Source: Chrysomallon squamiferum
Lineage: Eukaryota; Mollusca; Gastropoda; Neomphalida; Peltospiridae
Assembly (NCBI GenBank): GCA_012295275.1
Contig: CM022671.1
Span: 14,115,178-14,179,177 of the forward strand
Length of the DNA stretch: 64,000 nt
Reading direction: 5' to 3'
Part shown: piece after piece, positions 14,401-27,673 of the stretch
Layout: the number at the start of each line of letters is the position of its first letter
How positions within the stretch are numbered: the first letter of the stretch is position 1
Made by a program: the position numbers and the translations under genes
Notes under the pieces: model-generated
Seen by the model: only the letters and a program-made list of their open reading frames with translations
Database searches by the model: none
Told to the model about the DNA's origin: nothing

Positions 14401-17400
14401 AAATTTAACTACTTTCTGTGGCAAACTCATCAGTAATTAAACATTGGACTGAAAATTAATGCTGTTTTTAAAAAGATATGCTGGTGAACATTTCGTTAAA
14501 TATTTAATTTTCAAGTAATATATATTCTTGTTCAGCTTGGTCTCCAAGGACTTATCAAGTTCAGAACAGTGTAATTGAATTACTGACATGCAAATTACAA
14601 TGAAGCAGGTGTAAAAATTCCCAGATGTTAGTGATAAGAGTTTATCAGGCTCTGACTACCATGTGGCTTCCATTCCCTCTACCTTCATTAGGATGATTAG
14701 TGTGGTCCAGCTACTGGCCACGGTTTTATCTTAAACATGTGAGTAATTGGCTTTCTCCCATTAATACAACATGAAACCTGAACAAGAGACTACTTTGTAC
14801 ATGGTGTTCAGAATTAGTGACAGGTCTGTATGGTGAACACATGTAGGAACTGCTTCATTTACAGAACAACATAATTACTGTAAAGGAGTTACAGAAAACA
14901 AGAGTTTTAATCAATCTTAATTGACTTTATTTTACTTTTTAAAACTATATATACAAGTGTGTATGTGTGAACATAACTATTTGTAATAAACGATAGTAAA
15001 ATAAAATAAATGTAGGTTCCAAACTCAAAAAATGAGAATGTTTAAATAAAAATAATCTGAAACTCCTTACCAGCATCCAATTCTGCTCAGCATAATTATT
15101 TCAAAACATTTAGTTAAGATATGAAATATTTAGATCTTTTTATGAAGATAAACATGTCAGAATAGATCACACTCATGCCAAAACATAAATATCACAGTCC
15201 ATCTAATTAGCATAAACAAATAACTAAATACCTCAATAGAAAACATGACACCTCGAATTAGACAGTTTAATCCTGGCCTGTTTGTTTTCAGTACTGAATT
15301 CTTTATAGGCTGCATCTCACACCTAATGCCTACTGCTGTTAAACTATTATGAGGCAATTCCTCATAAATTGTTACCTTGAGGTCATTATGTAGAGCTGAT
15401 TAGTCCATACATTGTGGAAGGCCATCATCTCTATAGACTTGCACCTGGTCAGTTTAAATTTAATTAGATAATATTTTTAAAAGGTGAATTAAATCATGAT
15501 TATTTGGGGGTTTTGAGAATAAAATAAAATATTCATGCCTCTGAAAGAAATAGAGAATAATGAAACATATGTTTAAAACTATGAAATAAATTTTTGTTTT
15601 AAATATTTTGGTCTATTGAATTAATGAATTATCTTGTACTCATTGTTCTCATAAATTTGATAATAATTTTTCAAAATTTAAGAGAATCAGAAGACAAAAA
15701 AACAATTGATTTTAAGTTTACAGTTTCAAACGATAAATAAATCAGATTATATTCTGTATTATTATTCATAATTCTTTTAATATATGTTTTCAAGTTTTTC
15801 TAGAAAACACAAACACACACACACACACACACACATCAAGGTTCAAGCACTTTCAACCTGGCCTGGACTCTAAGCAGTGACTTAGTCTGTGACAAAGTCT
15901 AGTTTAAAGATTCAGCCATCAAAGTCATCAGTGAGTGGATCTCCTGCTGGTTCTTTACCTTTTGTGAGCCAGAAACAAAGGACACCCCCAAGTCTGGAGA
16001 CATTCCACCAGTCTCCTGTCTGTGTACTTCCCCTGGGAGTTAACCCTGCAGGGGGTCCACATAACACCTCTTTTAATGTTGTTGAGTAACTGTTGGTCCC
16101 AAAAATCAGTAACAAGACAACAGAAATGTGCAAATCGGCAGGAAATGGATTTCACACTTAATATGATAAGTGTCATATTATTACAATATGTTAAGTGCTT
16201 TCCAAACACTGAACACTGTAAGTTATTAAGACTGTCTTGTTAAGATGGAAATAAAATATGATCATAGAGGTATGTTGTATATTTTTTATACATAATTATA
16301 TATAATTAGATTACTGCTTTATATATAGATATATATATATATAGATAGATAGATAGATAGATAGATAGAGATAGATTCTCAAAATGAGAGATATACACAG
16401 AAATGTGTATATAGACATACATTTTATTAAACTGATATACAATAGGTAAAAGATGTTATTAGATATATATTTCTCTGTTTGCAGATATGAACTATCAAAC
16501 ACTAAGAATTAGCAATAATAAGCAAAAATAGCAGCAAAGATTATTCAAGCAATAAGCATGTGAAATAAAATAAAAGTACATTTTGAGAATAGCTCTCAGT
16601 GTTTTCAATAAGTCTCAATAATTAAGAACTCTCATATAATATTTAAACACTAAGAATAGATTTTTCTCAAAGAAAACCCGTAAAACATTTTTCGTGTACT
16701 TGAAGCATTATTTCAATCTTTATCCAACACATGGCTTGCCTAACATCAATATATCTTTCAAAAACGAATTCCCGTTAGCCAGCTTAGTGGATTACAATAT
16801 CTAATTGATTTCTGTGCTGGAAGGCATAATAATTTATAAAATGACTAATTAATTATAACAAATTACACACCATAGCCTATTGCAAATTTATAAACATCTT
16901 TTTCACTCTACCTTTTCATTTCATATTTGTTGAAGATTCTAAATACCATTTTGCTTGAAAAATGTTTTAAAAATTATTTTCATTTTTATGATTTTATCAA
17001 CACAAACACTGAATAATAACATGCCTATATTTTGACAGTTGTAAATTTTATGTTTTTGATGTTTGCAAAATTACAGAAATAGACTATTTATAAGCCTGCT
17101 ATATTAAAAGTTGATATTTCACTTTCAGACATTATTTTTGTGTCTTAATAGCTTTGGTTTGGCAAATATTATATAGAATTTGTTTTTAAAGAAATCATGA
17201 AAGTCTGAAAATATGAATATAGGACATTTTAAAAAAGTGATAATAATTTTTCTGAAATATAACAAGGTGTATGTGGTCAAGCAGCTCTAAGCTGGAGAAT
17301 GTCATACAAGATGCCTTGATATTGATAAAACACCATTTTTACCTTTACACTCAACTCATTTAGAAAAGAATATTGATTTCTCAATCCATCATGAGGTATG

Positions 17401-19536
17401 TTTTCTGATACCCTGTTGCAGCGTATTCTAAAATCAATGACAACATCTTTTGTAATGTTCAAGTGTCACACCATCAGCTGAACTGATGAAAGCAGTTTTT
17501 CTCTTACTATCTGCTTTAAGAGAGAATTACAGAGTCTGTTAAATGAAGTGAAACCATCTGCATTTAGAGTAAAATCTTTCAAATTGCCATGCAGGGTTTT
17601 TATATTTTAATGTTTACACTGAAGATTGTGTTTGGGATTATATTTAGATACTTTCAATGCTCTGAAAAATCATGAGTTTACAAATGATGTTCTTTAAAAA
17701 TAAGATAAAATTAATGTTAAAAAATACTTTTATATGTTACAAAAGTAATTTATGTTAGTCGTAATACTGACTGGTAAATCTGATTAAAATTATTTCATAT
17801 CAGGTTTTATGTTGGTGTTTTATTTAGTGTTGTTCTTCATTTTTCTTAAATATTGATGCATTTGTTCAGTGGCAGTTTTTCAAAATTTTCATTGTTTGAT
17901 TACTTTAATAAATTTTATATAATGGAATTTTTTTTTCTTTTGTTTTGTCTGTTATTGTGTAAATAAAAATCTATATATTTGAATTGTTTCTAGCACATCA
18001 GCCATATTGATTGTTTACAACATTTGTCTTCTGATAATTATTAAAGTGCTGAATTACTAACGTAGATTTAGATTATTTCAGTAGTGCATTTCCATGAATG
18101 AGAATCTGACAAGTTGCAGTGGAAGTCACTGCTTTTTTCTAACTATACGCTTGAAAAGAAATCACTATAATGTATAGCAAGTTTTCATTCCTGTAGCTTT
18201 CACTGAAAATGTAAGACAAAAAAAAAAAAAAATATATATATTTTAAACAATTGATTTATCTTGAAACCCATGTGAACTGTTCTGCCATCAGTGACTACAA
18301 AATAGATGGATTCCTTTTTTTTTTTTTTTTTTTTTGTTTGTTTGTTAAACAATAGTTTCATACAAAACACAACAGTGTGAAGTGTGCTGTTACCCATTTA
18401 TATTTATCTAGATTAGAAATGGAAATGTATATGCTCGTTTTGTTATGAAATGTACTGATATTGATTTTGGTATTACCAGCTGTTACTGGGTGTCTGCTTC
18501 TCCAATAACAGCCATAAAATGAGAACATATTAATGCCAGTTCACAGCATGAAATACAAGAAAAACTTGTCAATTTGTGACCTGGTCGATTTTATCTTAAA
18601 TTCTTCTGAATTTCTTAAGTGCATCTGAAATTTAGAGTTTACTAAAACAAATTCAAAGTTATTCTCTGTTATAAGGTTTTCACTTGGTATGTTTTATTTT
18701 GTCCGAATTTCTTCTTAATCCCCAATTTATACCTTTTATTTTATTCTTTAAATATTTCTTCTTCTTATTATTATTATTATTATTATTTTTTTTTTTTTTT
18801 TTTCATTTACAAAAAAAACAAAATGAAAAGACAAATTGTTTTTCACAAGATTGTAATATCTCTATAAAAAGACATAAAGCTATGAATTTACACAGCTGAA
18901 ATGTTGACCATTAAAAGTGCAAGTGTTAGAATTCTTGACCGGAAATGTATTCAGTGTGTCCAGTTGTGTGGTCAATAGAAATAATATACAGTGTTTTCCT
19001 TCCTGTGCAAAGCTGTTGCTATCAGCCAGATCAAAGTATCCAACACGATCAGGATGTCCAACTGGTTTTAATAAATCAAATCTCTGTGTAAACACTCAGA
19101 AACGACTAAAGGCTTAACAAAGCTGTCCACTGTGACTTTTCCTCAAACTGTGGTATTTTCCTCCTCACTTGCAAAGTAATTTTATTATCCTTAAACATAT
19201 TTTCCTTGACTCTGACAAACACAGATGGAAATACTTAATGTTAACATTTTTTTTCAAGACTATTATTATTTTCTATGCAACTGCTTAACATTGTCACATT
19301 AGTTTGTTTCATGTTTCAAAAGGAAAAGGTTCATTAAACCAAATTCATTACATATCAGAAAGTTTTAAATATTTAAAATGAAATGCAGTGTCTAATGATT
19401 ACAAAATGTTAGGGTTTTTTTGAAAAGTATTTCCTTTGTAAAGAACTATATTTGCAGAGGTAAAAACTAAAAGTAAAGACAGAAAAAGAAACATATCTGA
19501 CATTTGTTTCAGAAATTTATTATGATGGATCATAAC

Positions 19537-19581
<45 letters not shown>

Positions 19582-22500
19582 TCTTTTCTTTTTTTAATTC
19601 ATCTATTTACAGAATGCAAATAATTTGTATATAATAATTAATTTCAAATTTTAATTTTTCAAATAATTTAAGAAGAGAGTTTGAAGTATTTGACTAATAA
19701 TGAGCTATTGCATCACATGAACTGATCAATTATACATCACACAGCTGATCTTTAATTATTCATATGTAGTCACAATCAAATATGAAAATTAGATGCATAT
19801 GTACTAATCTTAAGTAGGTGAATAGGTGTTTTGTTAGTGTCATTATAAATATATTATCATATCTGTATTTGTGTTTGATGTTATTAATAGGAAAAGATAC
19901 GGTAATGTTAATACTATAGCACATTTATGAATATTCATGATTCTTTGATATGACAATGTTATCTGTTGTACTTTACCTCTGAGCAGTATCACTATAATAT
20001 AACAAGTAAATGATGACCTGTTAAGAACCTTTTGCAACAGAAACAGCAAATATAATCCACTATATTGAGACACATTTATCATACACACAGATATAAAACA
20101 AAATGAGAAATTAAACTGAGAAAACATGCATGCTGCTACAGCATGGTTAAAAGTAAAGATGTTGCTATCATTTTAATGAGGATCTTTTTTTTTACATGCC
20201 TCAGCAAGCTCACTGACTGACTACATAAAAAAATGTCAAGTCACATTTTTAAAACACCAACTGGTGTATCACATACACCAACAGTAAAGAAGAATGCTTT
20301 AATTTCAACAGTAAATATGTCACGGCATATTCTTATATTCCAGTAGTTCCAAAGTTAGGTAGATAATGTTTACACACATCAGACGGAGTGTACATTTAAC
20401 AGTATTTTATATCAGCAATTAAAGTTTTTTTAATTACAGAAGTATATACAATTAGATGAATTACCTTCAAGTAACTGAATATATTAATTACAGACAGGGA
20501 ATAAACAAAGTTTCCATTGTGTCTAAACATGCTCATGTACCAAAACCTAATGTCATCCATACAGAAGAATTTTATTTTGTTCTCTAAATGACTGCTCACT
20601 GTGATATTTATTTATAATAATAAATTCATTGCTTTGCCTTCTGAATTTGCAAATAAGGTATTTATGAAAATATTACCCCATGGACAGTACACAGTTATAG
20701 GCACATACATGTTCAACAGAGATGAATCCTTACAATTACATTTTTCATGCTCATAACTCTGTATGTGCCATCAGATCTAATTTATTATTTTTAATAGAAT
20801 TTTGTTCAGCTAATGACAATGGGTAAAGGGAATAAAGAAAAAAATAAAGGTGTATAAAACTGAGCTGTGTGTCACATCTGGGTTGAACCCGTTTTCTTAT
20901 CACCACCTACATAATACACTCCAAAGATCTGATGAAAATAAAGGTGTGCTTGAAACGCTATAAAAATAACTTTTTCACGATAAACTGGGTTTCTTTTTTT
21001 GTCTTGATCTTTCAAAATTTGTCACTGAAAAAAATACAAGTTTTTCATTCGAAATGTAGGCATGACAAATTCACTTCAAAAAAATGCTGTTCTGTGTACT
21101 TAAACTGCTAGAAAATCTTGATGTCTTGATGATGTGTAGTCTGTAGTGTTGTTGAACACATCAGCCACTGCTAAATGTGATTCTGACAGCTAAGACAGCC
21201 AGCCAGTTAAATATGTCATTCATTATACAGAGTTTGTACACTTCATTTGACATGCTTCAAAGAAACTTTTTTTCCAGATACCTAAATCATTAATAAATCA
21301 ATATACAGTAACAATAAAATGTGAATGATCATCAGTAAGTAATACAAAATAGCTATCAGTTATCCACAGTCCCTGCTGCTTTATTTATAAGCCATTGTTT
21401 GTGTGTACTGACACTGATGTCACAGTGTTACTGGGTTTTACACTGTACATTCTGAACTGGTATTATCTTGTAGCACGATGACAAATTCAACAACCTCATT
21501 CATACATTTCCTTTTTTACATTTTTTTTTTTTTTTTTTTTTTTTACCTGCACAAAACATTATGAATGAAATGGAAAAATTATTTGAAATAAATAGTTTGA
21601 AAGTCGTCAGATTTTTTTCTCCACTGTAGCAATAAAATATATAATATAAGATTTTTTTTTTTTTTTTTTTGTTCAGGTAGAATATAAAGGAAGATAAAGA
21701 TGGGTAATTATTTATATGGAACGAATGAAGCTAAAAGCAATATAAGCAAGTGCAGTAACTGTAGTGGAATGTATGAATAATTTGTGCTACAAAAACGCAG
21801 CACAGTAACACTGCAGCTTTGTGCAGACAGCATCTTCATTTTAAATGTGTACAGCAAAGTTAACAAACACAGAATAATAGTGACAAATAGTAACAAACTA
21901 GAATTATTTCTGTCACACGTACATTAAATGAACAAGAAGTGATAATGAAAAACATGTTTATGTGTTAATGTCACTGAAATCAGATGCTAAACTATGTGGT
22001 ATAAAATACAGCGACATGAAATAATAAAAAAATAAAATAAAAGATAATGCAAAACAAATGTCTTAATAAAGCAGATGAAAACTTGCTTCTGTAATTTCAG
22101 ATTCAATAAGCTTAAACTAATTTGAATCACATATATAGAAGAAAAAAGAAAAACTGAAGAAAAAAAGTATAAAAATCAATAATAATTTAAACTATACTTA
22201 CTAAAATGAACCAAGAAAGAAAAAGTAAAAAAAAAAAAAAAATATTATATATATTTAATCTACAGTTATCAGAAATAAAAGAAGTACGTTTATGATAATG
22301 TCTAGACTAAGTAATGTAAGTGTAAAATTAAATAATACAACAGTTCCATTATAAATTAGAATAATCATTGTTGTCTTGTTTTTACAGAAATGCTTTGTCA
22401 CATATTTGTTTTATCTCTGTCTGTGTCTGTAGAATACAGTGTTACTCTCTATGAAGTTTAAATAAAAATAAATCATTTCACATCTTTTACAGTCTATGTA

Positions 22501-25500
22501 TAACGGCCATATGTTCTGTTCATGATAAAAACTCTGCTGTGCAATGAACAAACAAAAATGTAAATATTTTTGCCAGGTACATGCTAATTAAATTTATTAT
22601 CACATATGTTTTAAAAATCTTAGCTGTATTATAAAAATAAATGTAGTTGTTTACATGTTTATGATTTTTGTACAGTATTTTTAGAATTAACATCAGCAAA
22701 ATATTATTATGTAGCTTATGCAATCTCCCATAAATTATTTATTTATGGCCATGATAAATAAATCAGATGTGTGTCTGTTTGTGTGTTTGTGTGTGTGAAG
22801 AAGAAACATAACTTCTTACTGAATCAGTGTGAATATGTCCACAGGCATTACAGGAATGTCTATTTTACTATTTTAAATTTCATCAATACATTTTAATATT
22901 TTAATCTATGAATAATACATTTATATTTCATTCTGTATATAAACACACACACACACAGATAAATATATATTACAAAGTCAGATTTTTTTTAAATTTAGAT
23001 ATATTTCTCAAAATAGAATTTTATAATTTATTAACAAACTGAAAGTTAGTGTACAACTGACATAATATGACTCATGAACCTGATTTTTTGTTAAAGGAGT
23101 GCTAGTTCTGGGTCAGTGGTAATATTGTAAACACATCCTCGTGTGTTACAATAGCTACATTTCTGAATACGGAAAAATATAAAAATGTCAGCTCAGACAA
23201 AAATGATTGCATCATTATCAAATGTGAATGTTTAAATATAGAGCTTACATCACATTTAAAAAAAGAAAGGTTTTTACACATTTATTTTTAACAAAGTTAT
23301 TCATGTTTCTGCAACTCAACAATTTTAAGTGATCTTTCTCTGGCCTTTTCTTGGGCAACAGCATCAACAAAAAAAAAAAAAAGACCCAGCTAAATGACAT
23401 CATCTTCAATAACAGATGTCTGACTGTTTGATGAAGTCATTATTTTTTAATCAGTTTGGAGGTTGATTTTTTTTTTTTTTTTTTTTTTTTTACCTTTACA
23501 GAAAAATCCAATTTATATAAATGATATTAGCTACATCTTTTTTTCTAGTAAAGAAACCTGTTGGGATTTCTGTCTTCTGTTAAGTTAGGACTTTTATTTT
23601 ATTTTTTGTGATATTCTTCTTCTTCTTCTTTTTTGTGTAGTTGTTTTTAATCTTTATTTATCTTTTCAATTCTTCTGGTATAAAATCCTTTTGTGTTTTT
23701 AGGTACCAGTTATAATAAACAATGAATCCGAGTAAACAAGAGAACATGAAACTGTAATACTATCAGTCTATTGTTTTTTAAATGATTGTAATCAGATGTA
23801 GATGTATACAGGATTAGGAATGTACACCTGAAGCAATGATACCTGCAACTAATTACTGTCTACCTGCTTCTGGGCAGCTGCCTGAGATACACTATCTATT
23901 TACAGTGCATAATATCTGTAATACAACTTTCACCTATGGCAATTTAATTAGTAGTTGAAATGTTATCTGAAATATTGTTGTAACTATTGACTGCTGCAAC
24001 CTTTAAACCTGCCTTGAGAAGCTGTGTGTGTGTGTGTGTGTGTGTGTGTGAGAGACAGAGTGAGAGAGACATTTACATATATAATAACATATAGCTTGTT
24101 AGCTATTTTCAAATGCAAACAATATAATAACAAAAGCGTTTTAAAATTATAATATTGCAACCAGATTTAATGTCAGCAACTTTGCAGTAATACATACTTT
24201 CACAGAAACACATAAAAAGCAAAATTAGATCCCATTTGTCTTTTTAATGACAATTTCAACAACAAAAATATATCCTTTTGAAATTTAGACAGATTTGTGA
24301 TTCAAATATAAATTACCTCTTTATGGATGAATTAGATGGATAGTTTATGGAACATATCCATAGCTTACAAACAAAAGTAATAAAATAAAATTGGTTGTAC
24401 TGTGTGAAACCAAAGTAAGGTCAACCATGAAAATAATCAAGTGATTAATCTGTCATAACAGATGTGTACTACTCACTGTTTTTACTCCTCAGTTTTATCA
24501 GAAACAGGTGAACTTCAGTAAAATGTGGTGTAAAATGTGAAATTACAGATAAATATGTTGAACCAAACACTGACAGGTCGTAGATCAGTGCTGTTTTGTT
24601 TTGTTTCCCATTCTAAACAGTGCCTGTGACTGGTTTATGAAAGCCACAGTAAGTGCTTTCCTGTTTATGGGAATGAGCTAATAAACAATATTAGTTGCTA
24701 ATCAATAACAGTAGTACATGAAATGGCAACAGCAGGTTTTATTTCTCACATCGTCACCTTACAAAAAACACATGTCACCTAATGACCATTAATATTAGTA
24801 AAAGGTGTCAAGTATTATTAAGGAATCATTCATTCGTTTTTCATGAAATTCTTTTCAAGCCAATATTTTACTGTCATATCAATAAATAATAATTAAAAAA
24901 TATATTACTATTATTGTAACTGCCTAATGGCTTCATTAGCATAAATATGACAGAAAAAGAATATTTAAATATTTGATAAAATTAAAAACATCTATTGTTT
25001 TTTTTTTTTTTTTTTTTGAGAAAGGTCAAGTCCTTATTTATGGACATATGACTGGGAGAGTTTCTTACATCTTACAATGAAAGTTTAGAAAGTGATATTT
25101 CAGAATCAGCTATCAGAACAGCATTCAATGAAATGTCTTTTAGAAATGTCAGAAGGTTAGAAAAGAAGACCTGCAGCAGGAAGTCACCTTTGATAACAGA
25201 TACAAGAAAACACGAAAATAGGAAAGACGATCTTTCTCTAATGAAAACATAAGATGTCAGTTCAAAGTCAAGATGTCAGAAAGAGCAGAAAAATATGCAA
25301 GAAATGTTAAGCACCAGTGTGAATGAGCAGACAGAAGTGTGTCTTGTTAACATTCAGCTGAATCACTGTCAACACCAAAACTGACACTTTGCTCTTGTCA
25401 ACAACTGCTGTGTATTTGTTAATGCAGCTACCAAAGAAAATTGCAAACTCACACAATAAACAATAGATGTGATATCTTGCACATCTGGAATTATTCTACT

Positions 25501-27284
25501 TTAAAAACAGAGGGTTTATATTAACATGTTTTTCCGACAGTTAGAGCCTCACTTGTAATTCTTTTCATTTTGAATGTTGTGTATTTTTGGTTTTGTTTAC
25601 AATAAATATTTACCACAAGTCATAGATAAAATAGAAAGTTTATTTGCTTCTTATTTGATGCATAAATGGTTATTATCTAAATACTTTGCATAAAGATCAC
25701 ATCAAAAGGTTGCATTTTTCCATAAATATGTATTAAATTAACAGATAATATAAAAATGTGAACTGCATATTCATACCAGTAAAATATCATTTGCATAATT
25801 CATGTACTGTTAATTGTTTTTAAAACATGTTAGATGGAAATAAAAGCTCTGTGGGTAGATTATCTCATTTCTGTGCTGTTAACAAACTGTTAATATTCCA
25901 TTTGCAAAACCTCACCTGTTTCTTTATGTAGAGGAGCAAGTGAAGGATTAGGCGCTAATCAGATTAGGAGGAGACTGTCTAATTTAGTGTGAATCCAGTG
26001 GAGATAACCGACACTGTATTTCCACAGTTAATGCAGAACAGCTCAGACTATAGAATAATACTTTAAGTAAGCGAAGCAGAGACATACGGCTGTACATTGT
26101 TATCTCTAAATAACCTATTTCTGTTATCTCACCAGAAAAAATACACATTATGAAGTCATTAAAAAATAAACACATTTAAGAGCCTTAATGAAAATTATAA
26201 AATAGCCTACAGATAATTTAAAACAACATGTTTTATGTGAATTTAAAAACAAAATTTATTTATTTATTATTATTATCTCACTGACTCAAATACTTGAAAG
26301 AAAAAAGAACTTCTAGAAATTACATTTTATCTGGATATAAATATATTCATAAGAAATAATTAGTTAGATTATACTTCACTCAACTGGTGTTCTGTTACTA
26401 CAACCACCTTTCTGATGACAATCAGCAAATATTGATCTAAGTACAATTTTCACACTAAACATGTTTCACAGGCACTCTGTATTATTAATATTTTAAGTAA
26501 CTGATACAAAGAATGTGAATTTCTAATAACCATTTTTGCTTGGAGGGCAAATAAAATAAAAGTTACATTGAACATCACCTGGAGCATCATAAACACGTAA
26601 CGAGACAAGCTTTGTTAAGAGGGATGTACTGCGTTAAGTACTAAAGATAAAAGTTTTTGCTAATAAAATTTGTACATTAAATTTTTGTTAGGTTCAGCTG
26701 ACAAGTACCACTTGATTTAATAAAGTAAAAATTAAACCGTTTTTAAAATTTATAAATTACAAAACATGAACAATGATTTAAGGAAGATTTTTGAAAAATT
26801 CTAATGTTAGAAAGTATATTTTTAATTGCTTTTTTTATTATTATTATTATTATTGTTGTTATTATTATTGTTATTGTTATTGTTATTATTTTGTTGTAGT
26901 TCTACATTACACTAAGAAGAGCATTTCCCGTGGCCAACATATGTAAACATTTCTGTTCCTGTTAGCTTAGAAAGCATAAATACATGCATTAATATTGGTA
27001 ACTTTATGAATATATATATATACGTGTGTGTGTGTGTGTGTGTGTGTGTTGTTGTTATTATTATACTTTATTTGTGTTCATAACGAAGTTGGATTGATGT
27101 ACATAAATTGTTTCCATATTTGCCAACTAAACAAAACTTACCTAAGATACTCTTGCAAACAGACATCACAGAACCTGTGCCCGCACGACTTGATCTGCAC
27201 GGGATCTTTCATAGGAAGTCTGCAGAGAAGACAGTAACATCGTCGTCTTAATTTGTCCAAAAACGATACATTAAAACCAGGCAT
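1231..27284 (-). CDS. TRAF4: TRAF4 orthologue, 5' part (exons 1-3)
   Basis: TNF receptor-associated factor 4 family: a cytoplasmic/junctional adaptor and RING-type E3-like protein. The coding exons, in transcript order, are 27284-27142, 1964-1913 and 1335-1231 (143, 52 and 105 nt), giving the first 100 residues. The start MPGFN matches the human TRAF4 start MPGFD, which is why I chose it over an upstream in-frame ATG. The RING ligands are C18, C21, C34, H36, C39, C42, C54 and D57, in the C3HC3D pattern of TRAF4. The segment IYPDRELE and the IRCRHYKEGCRW stretch correspond to the human IYPDPELE and the start of the first TRAF-type zinc finger. All three junctions have GT donors and AG acceptors and keep frame. 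The zinc-finger array and the C-terminal MATH/TRAF domain are not in the window and must lie to the left. Identity as TRAF4 rather than another TRAF is well supported by the N-terminus; the similarity is recalled, not computed. Confidence 0.93.
1336..1912 (-). other. TRAF4 intron 2
   Basis: 577-bp intron, GTTTGT...AG. It has a T-run near 1557-1576 and nothing else of note. Confidence 0.88.
1913..1964 (-). CDS. TRAF4: TRAF4 exon 2 (end of RING finger)
   Basis: A 52-nt exon between a tttttcag acceptor and an AAAG|GTTTGT donor. Its first base completes a serine codon begun in exon 1, and 17 codons follow, reading AGNFKCPEDD then NVIDYAK. The human counterpart is SEGVFKCPED...LDYAK. It supplies the last two zinc ligands of the RING (C54 and D57). 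It is too short to find by length alone; the frame and homology identify it. Confidence 0.9.
2764..2826. repeat. (GTT)n microsatellite
   Basis: About 20 perfect TTG units inside TRAF4 intron 1. Confidence 0.95.
8389..8482. repeat. (CAA)n-(ATT)n-(GTT)n compound microsatellite
   Basis: A short CAA run (about 8397-8408), then about 16 ATT units, then seven GTT units (8462-8482). The CAA and GTT blocks are reverse complements flanking the ATT block, so one strand can fold into a hairpin. Confidence 0.9.
15836..16150. repeat. GC-richer block, possible transposon fragment
   Basis: A segment visibly richer in G and C than the surrounding intron, directly after a (CA)n tract at about 15811-15835. 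It contains the 10-bp palindrome CCCTGCAGGG at 16044-16053. Both strands are partly open for 60-75 codons, but no conserved domain is recognisable. The composition step and palindrome suggest an interspersed element; no terminal repeats or target-site duplication were found. Confidence 0.35.
16342..16374. repeat. (GATA)n microsatellite
   Basis: About eight GATA units following a short (AT)n, in TRAF4 intron 1. Confidence 0.9.
19540..19577. repeat. (AT)n microsatellite
   Basis: About 19 perfect AT units. Confidence 0.95.
24022..24050. repeat. (GT)n microsatellite
   Basis: About 14 TG units followed by an impure GA tract. Confidence 0.95.
27024..27049. repeat. (GT)n microsatellite
   Basis: About 13 GT units after a short (TA)n, 92 bp inside intron 1 from TRAF4 exon 1. 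Confidence 0.95.
27142..27284 (-). CDS. TRAF4: TRAF4 exon 1 (start codon and RING core)
   Basis: It encodes MPGFNVSFLDKL and then the RING core with C18, C21, C34, H36, C39 and C42. The donor is TTAG|GTAAGT. The open frame continues 14 codons upstream of this ATG to another ATG (27326), but the homologous start and the conserved MPGF favour 27284. The exon leaves two bases (AG) that join with T from exon 2 to make serine 48. Confidence 0.93.
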
Positions 27285-27560
27285 ATTTATATCATGCGTA
27301 TATACAGTTCTTTTTTTCTCATTCACGTTTTATTCATATCTCCGTTAGAACGCATTCTCTAACGTCCGTTCTTCACGGAAAGTACAAAATCATTGCGAAA
27401 AAAATGTGTCGTCTGCTCTCGACAAAAGCGTGTTACGAATAACTGTGTGGGTGAAATCAATCGAGGCGGTCACGTGATCGAAACGGCTTATCACACCCGT
27501 TATATGCCTTTTAAATAAGTAAACACAGTTTTAATTAGCCTCCTTTTTATTTTCATTTGA
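27285..27560 (-). promoter_or_regulatory. TRAF4 5' UTR / promoter zone
   Basis: Compared with its flanks this stretch is rich in CG dinucleotides, which are scarce elsewhere. It carries a perfect E-box CACGTG at 27471-27476, extended as TCACGTGAT, about 190 bp upstream of the TRAF4 ATG. CACGTGA is the core bound by bHLH-ZIP factors of the USF/MITF/TFE type. No TATA box is clear. Assignment as promoter rests on position and composition. Confidence 0.5.
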
Positions 27561-27637
27561 AATTCCAACGTAGAACTAATTGTACAAATCTATGGCTAAT
27601 ACTAATCCGGAAATAACGTGTGAAATTTTTAATGTAT

Positions 27638-27673
<36 letters not shown>

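Larger units (their letters stand above)
1965..27141 (-). other. TRAF4 intron 1 (about 25 kb)
   Basis: One intron with a GTAAGT donor at 27141 and a TTTTTCAG acceptor ending at 1965. I read both strands and found no convincing nested gene. The short open frames here have AT-driven composition and no recognisable motif. It holds many microsatellites (listed separately where long) and one GC-richer block at about 15836-16150 that may be a transposon fragment. Long first introns often carry enhancers, but none can be named from sequence alone. Confidence 0.85.

Noticed and set aside
18880-19117. Overlapping open frames of 66 and 71 codons on both strands
   Set aside because: Mutually overlapping, no motif and no splice context. 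I checked for TRAF-domain resemblance because of the host gene and found none.
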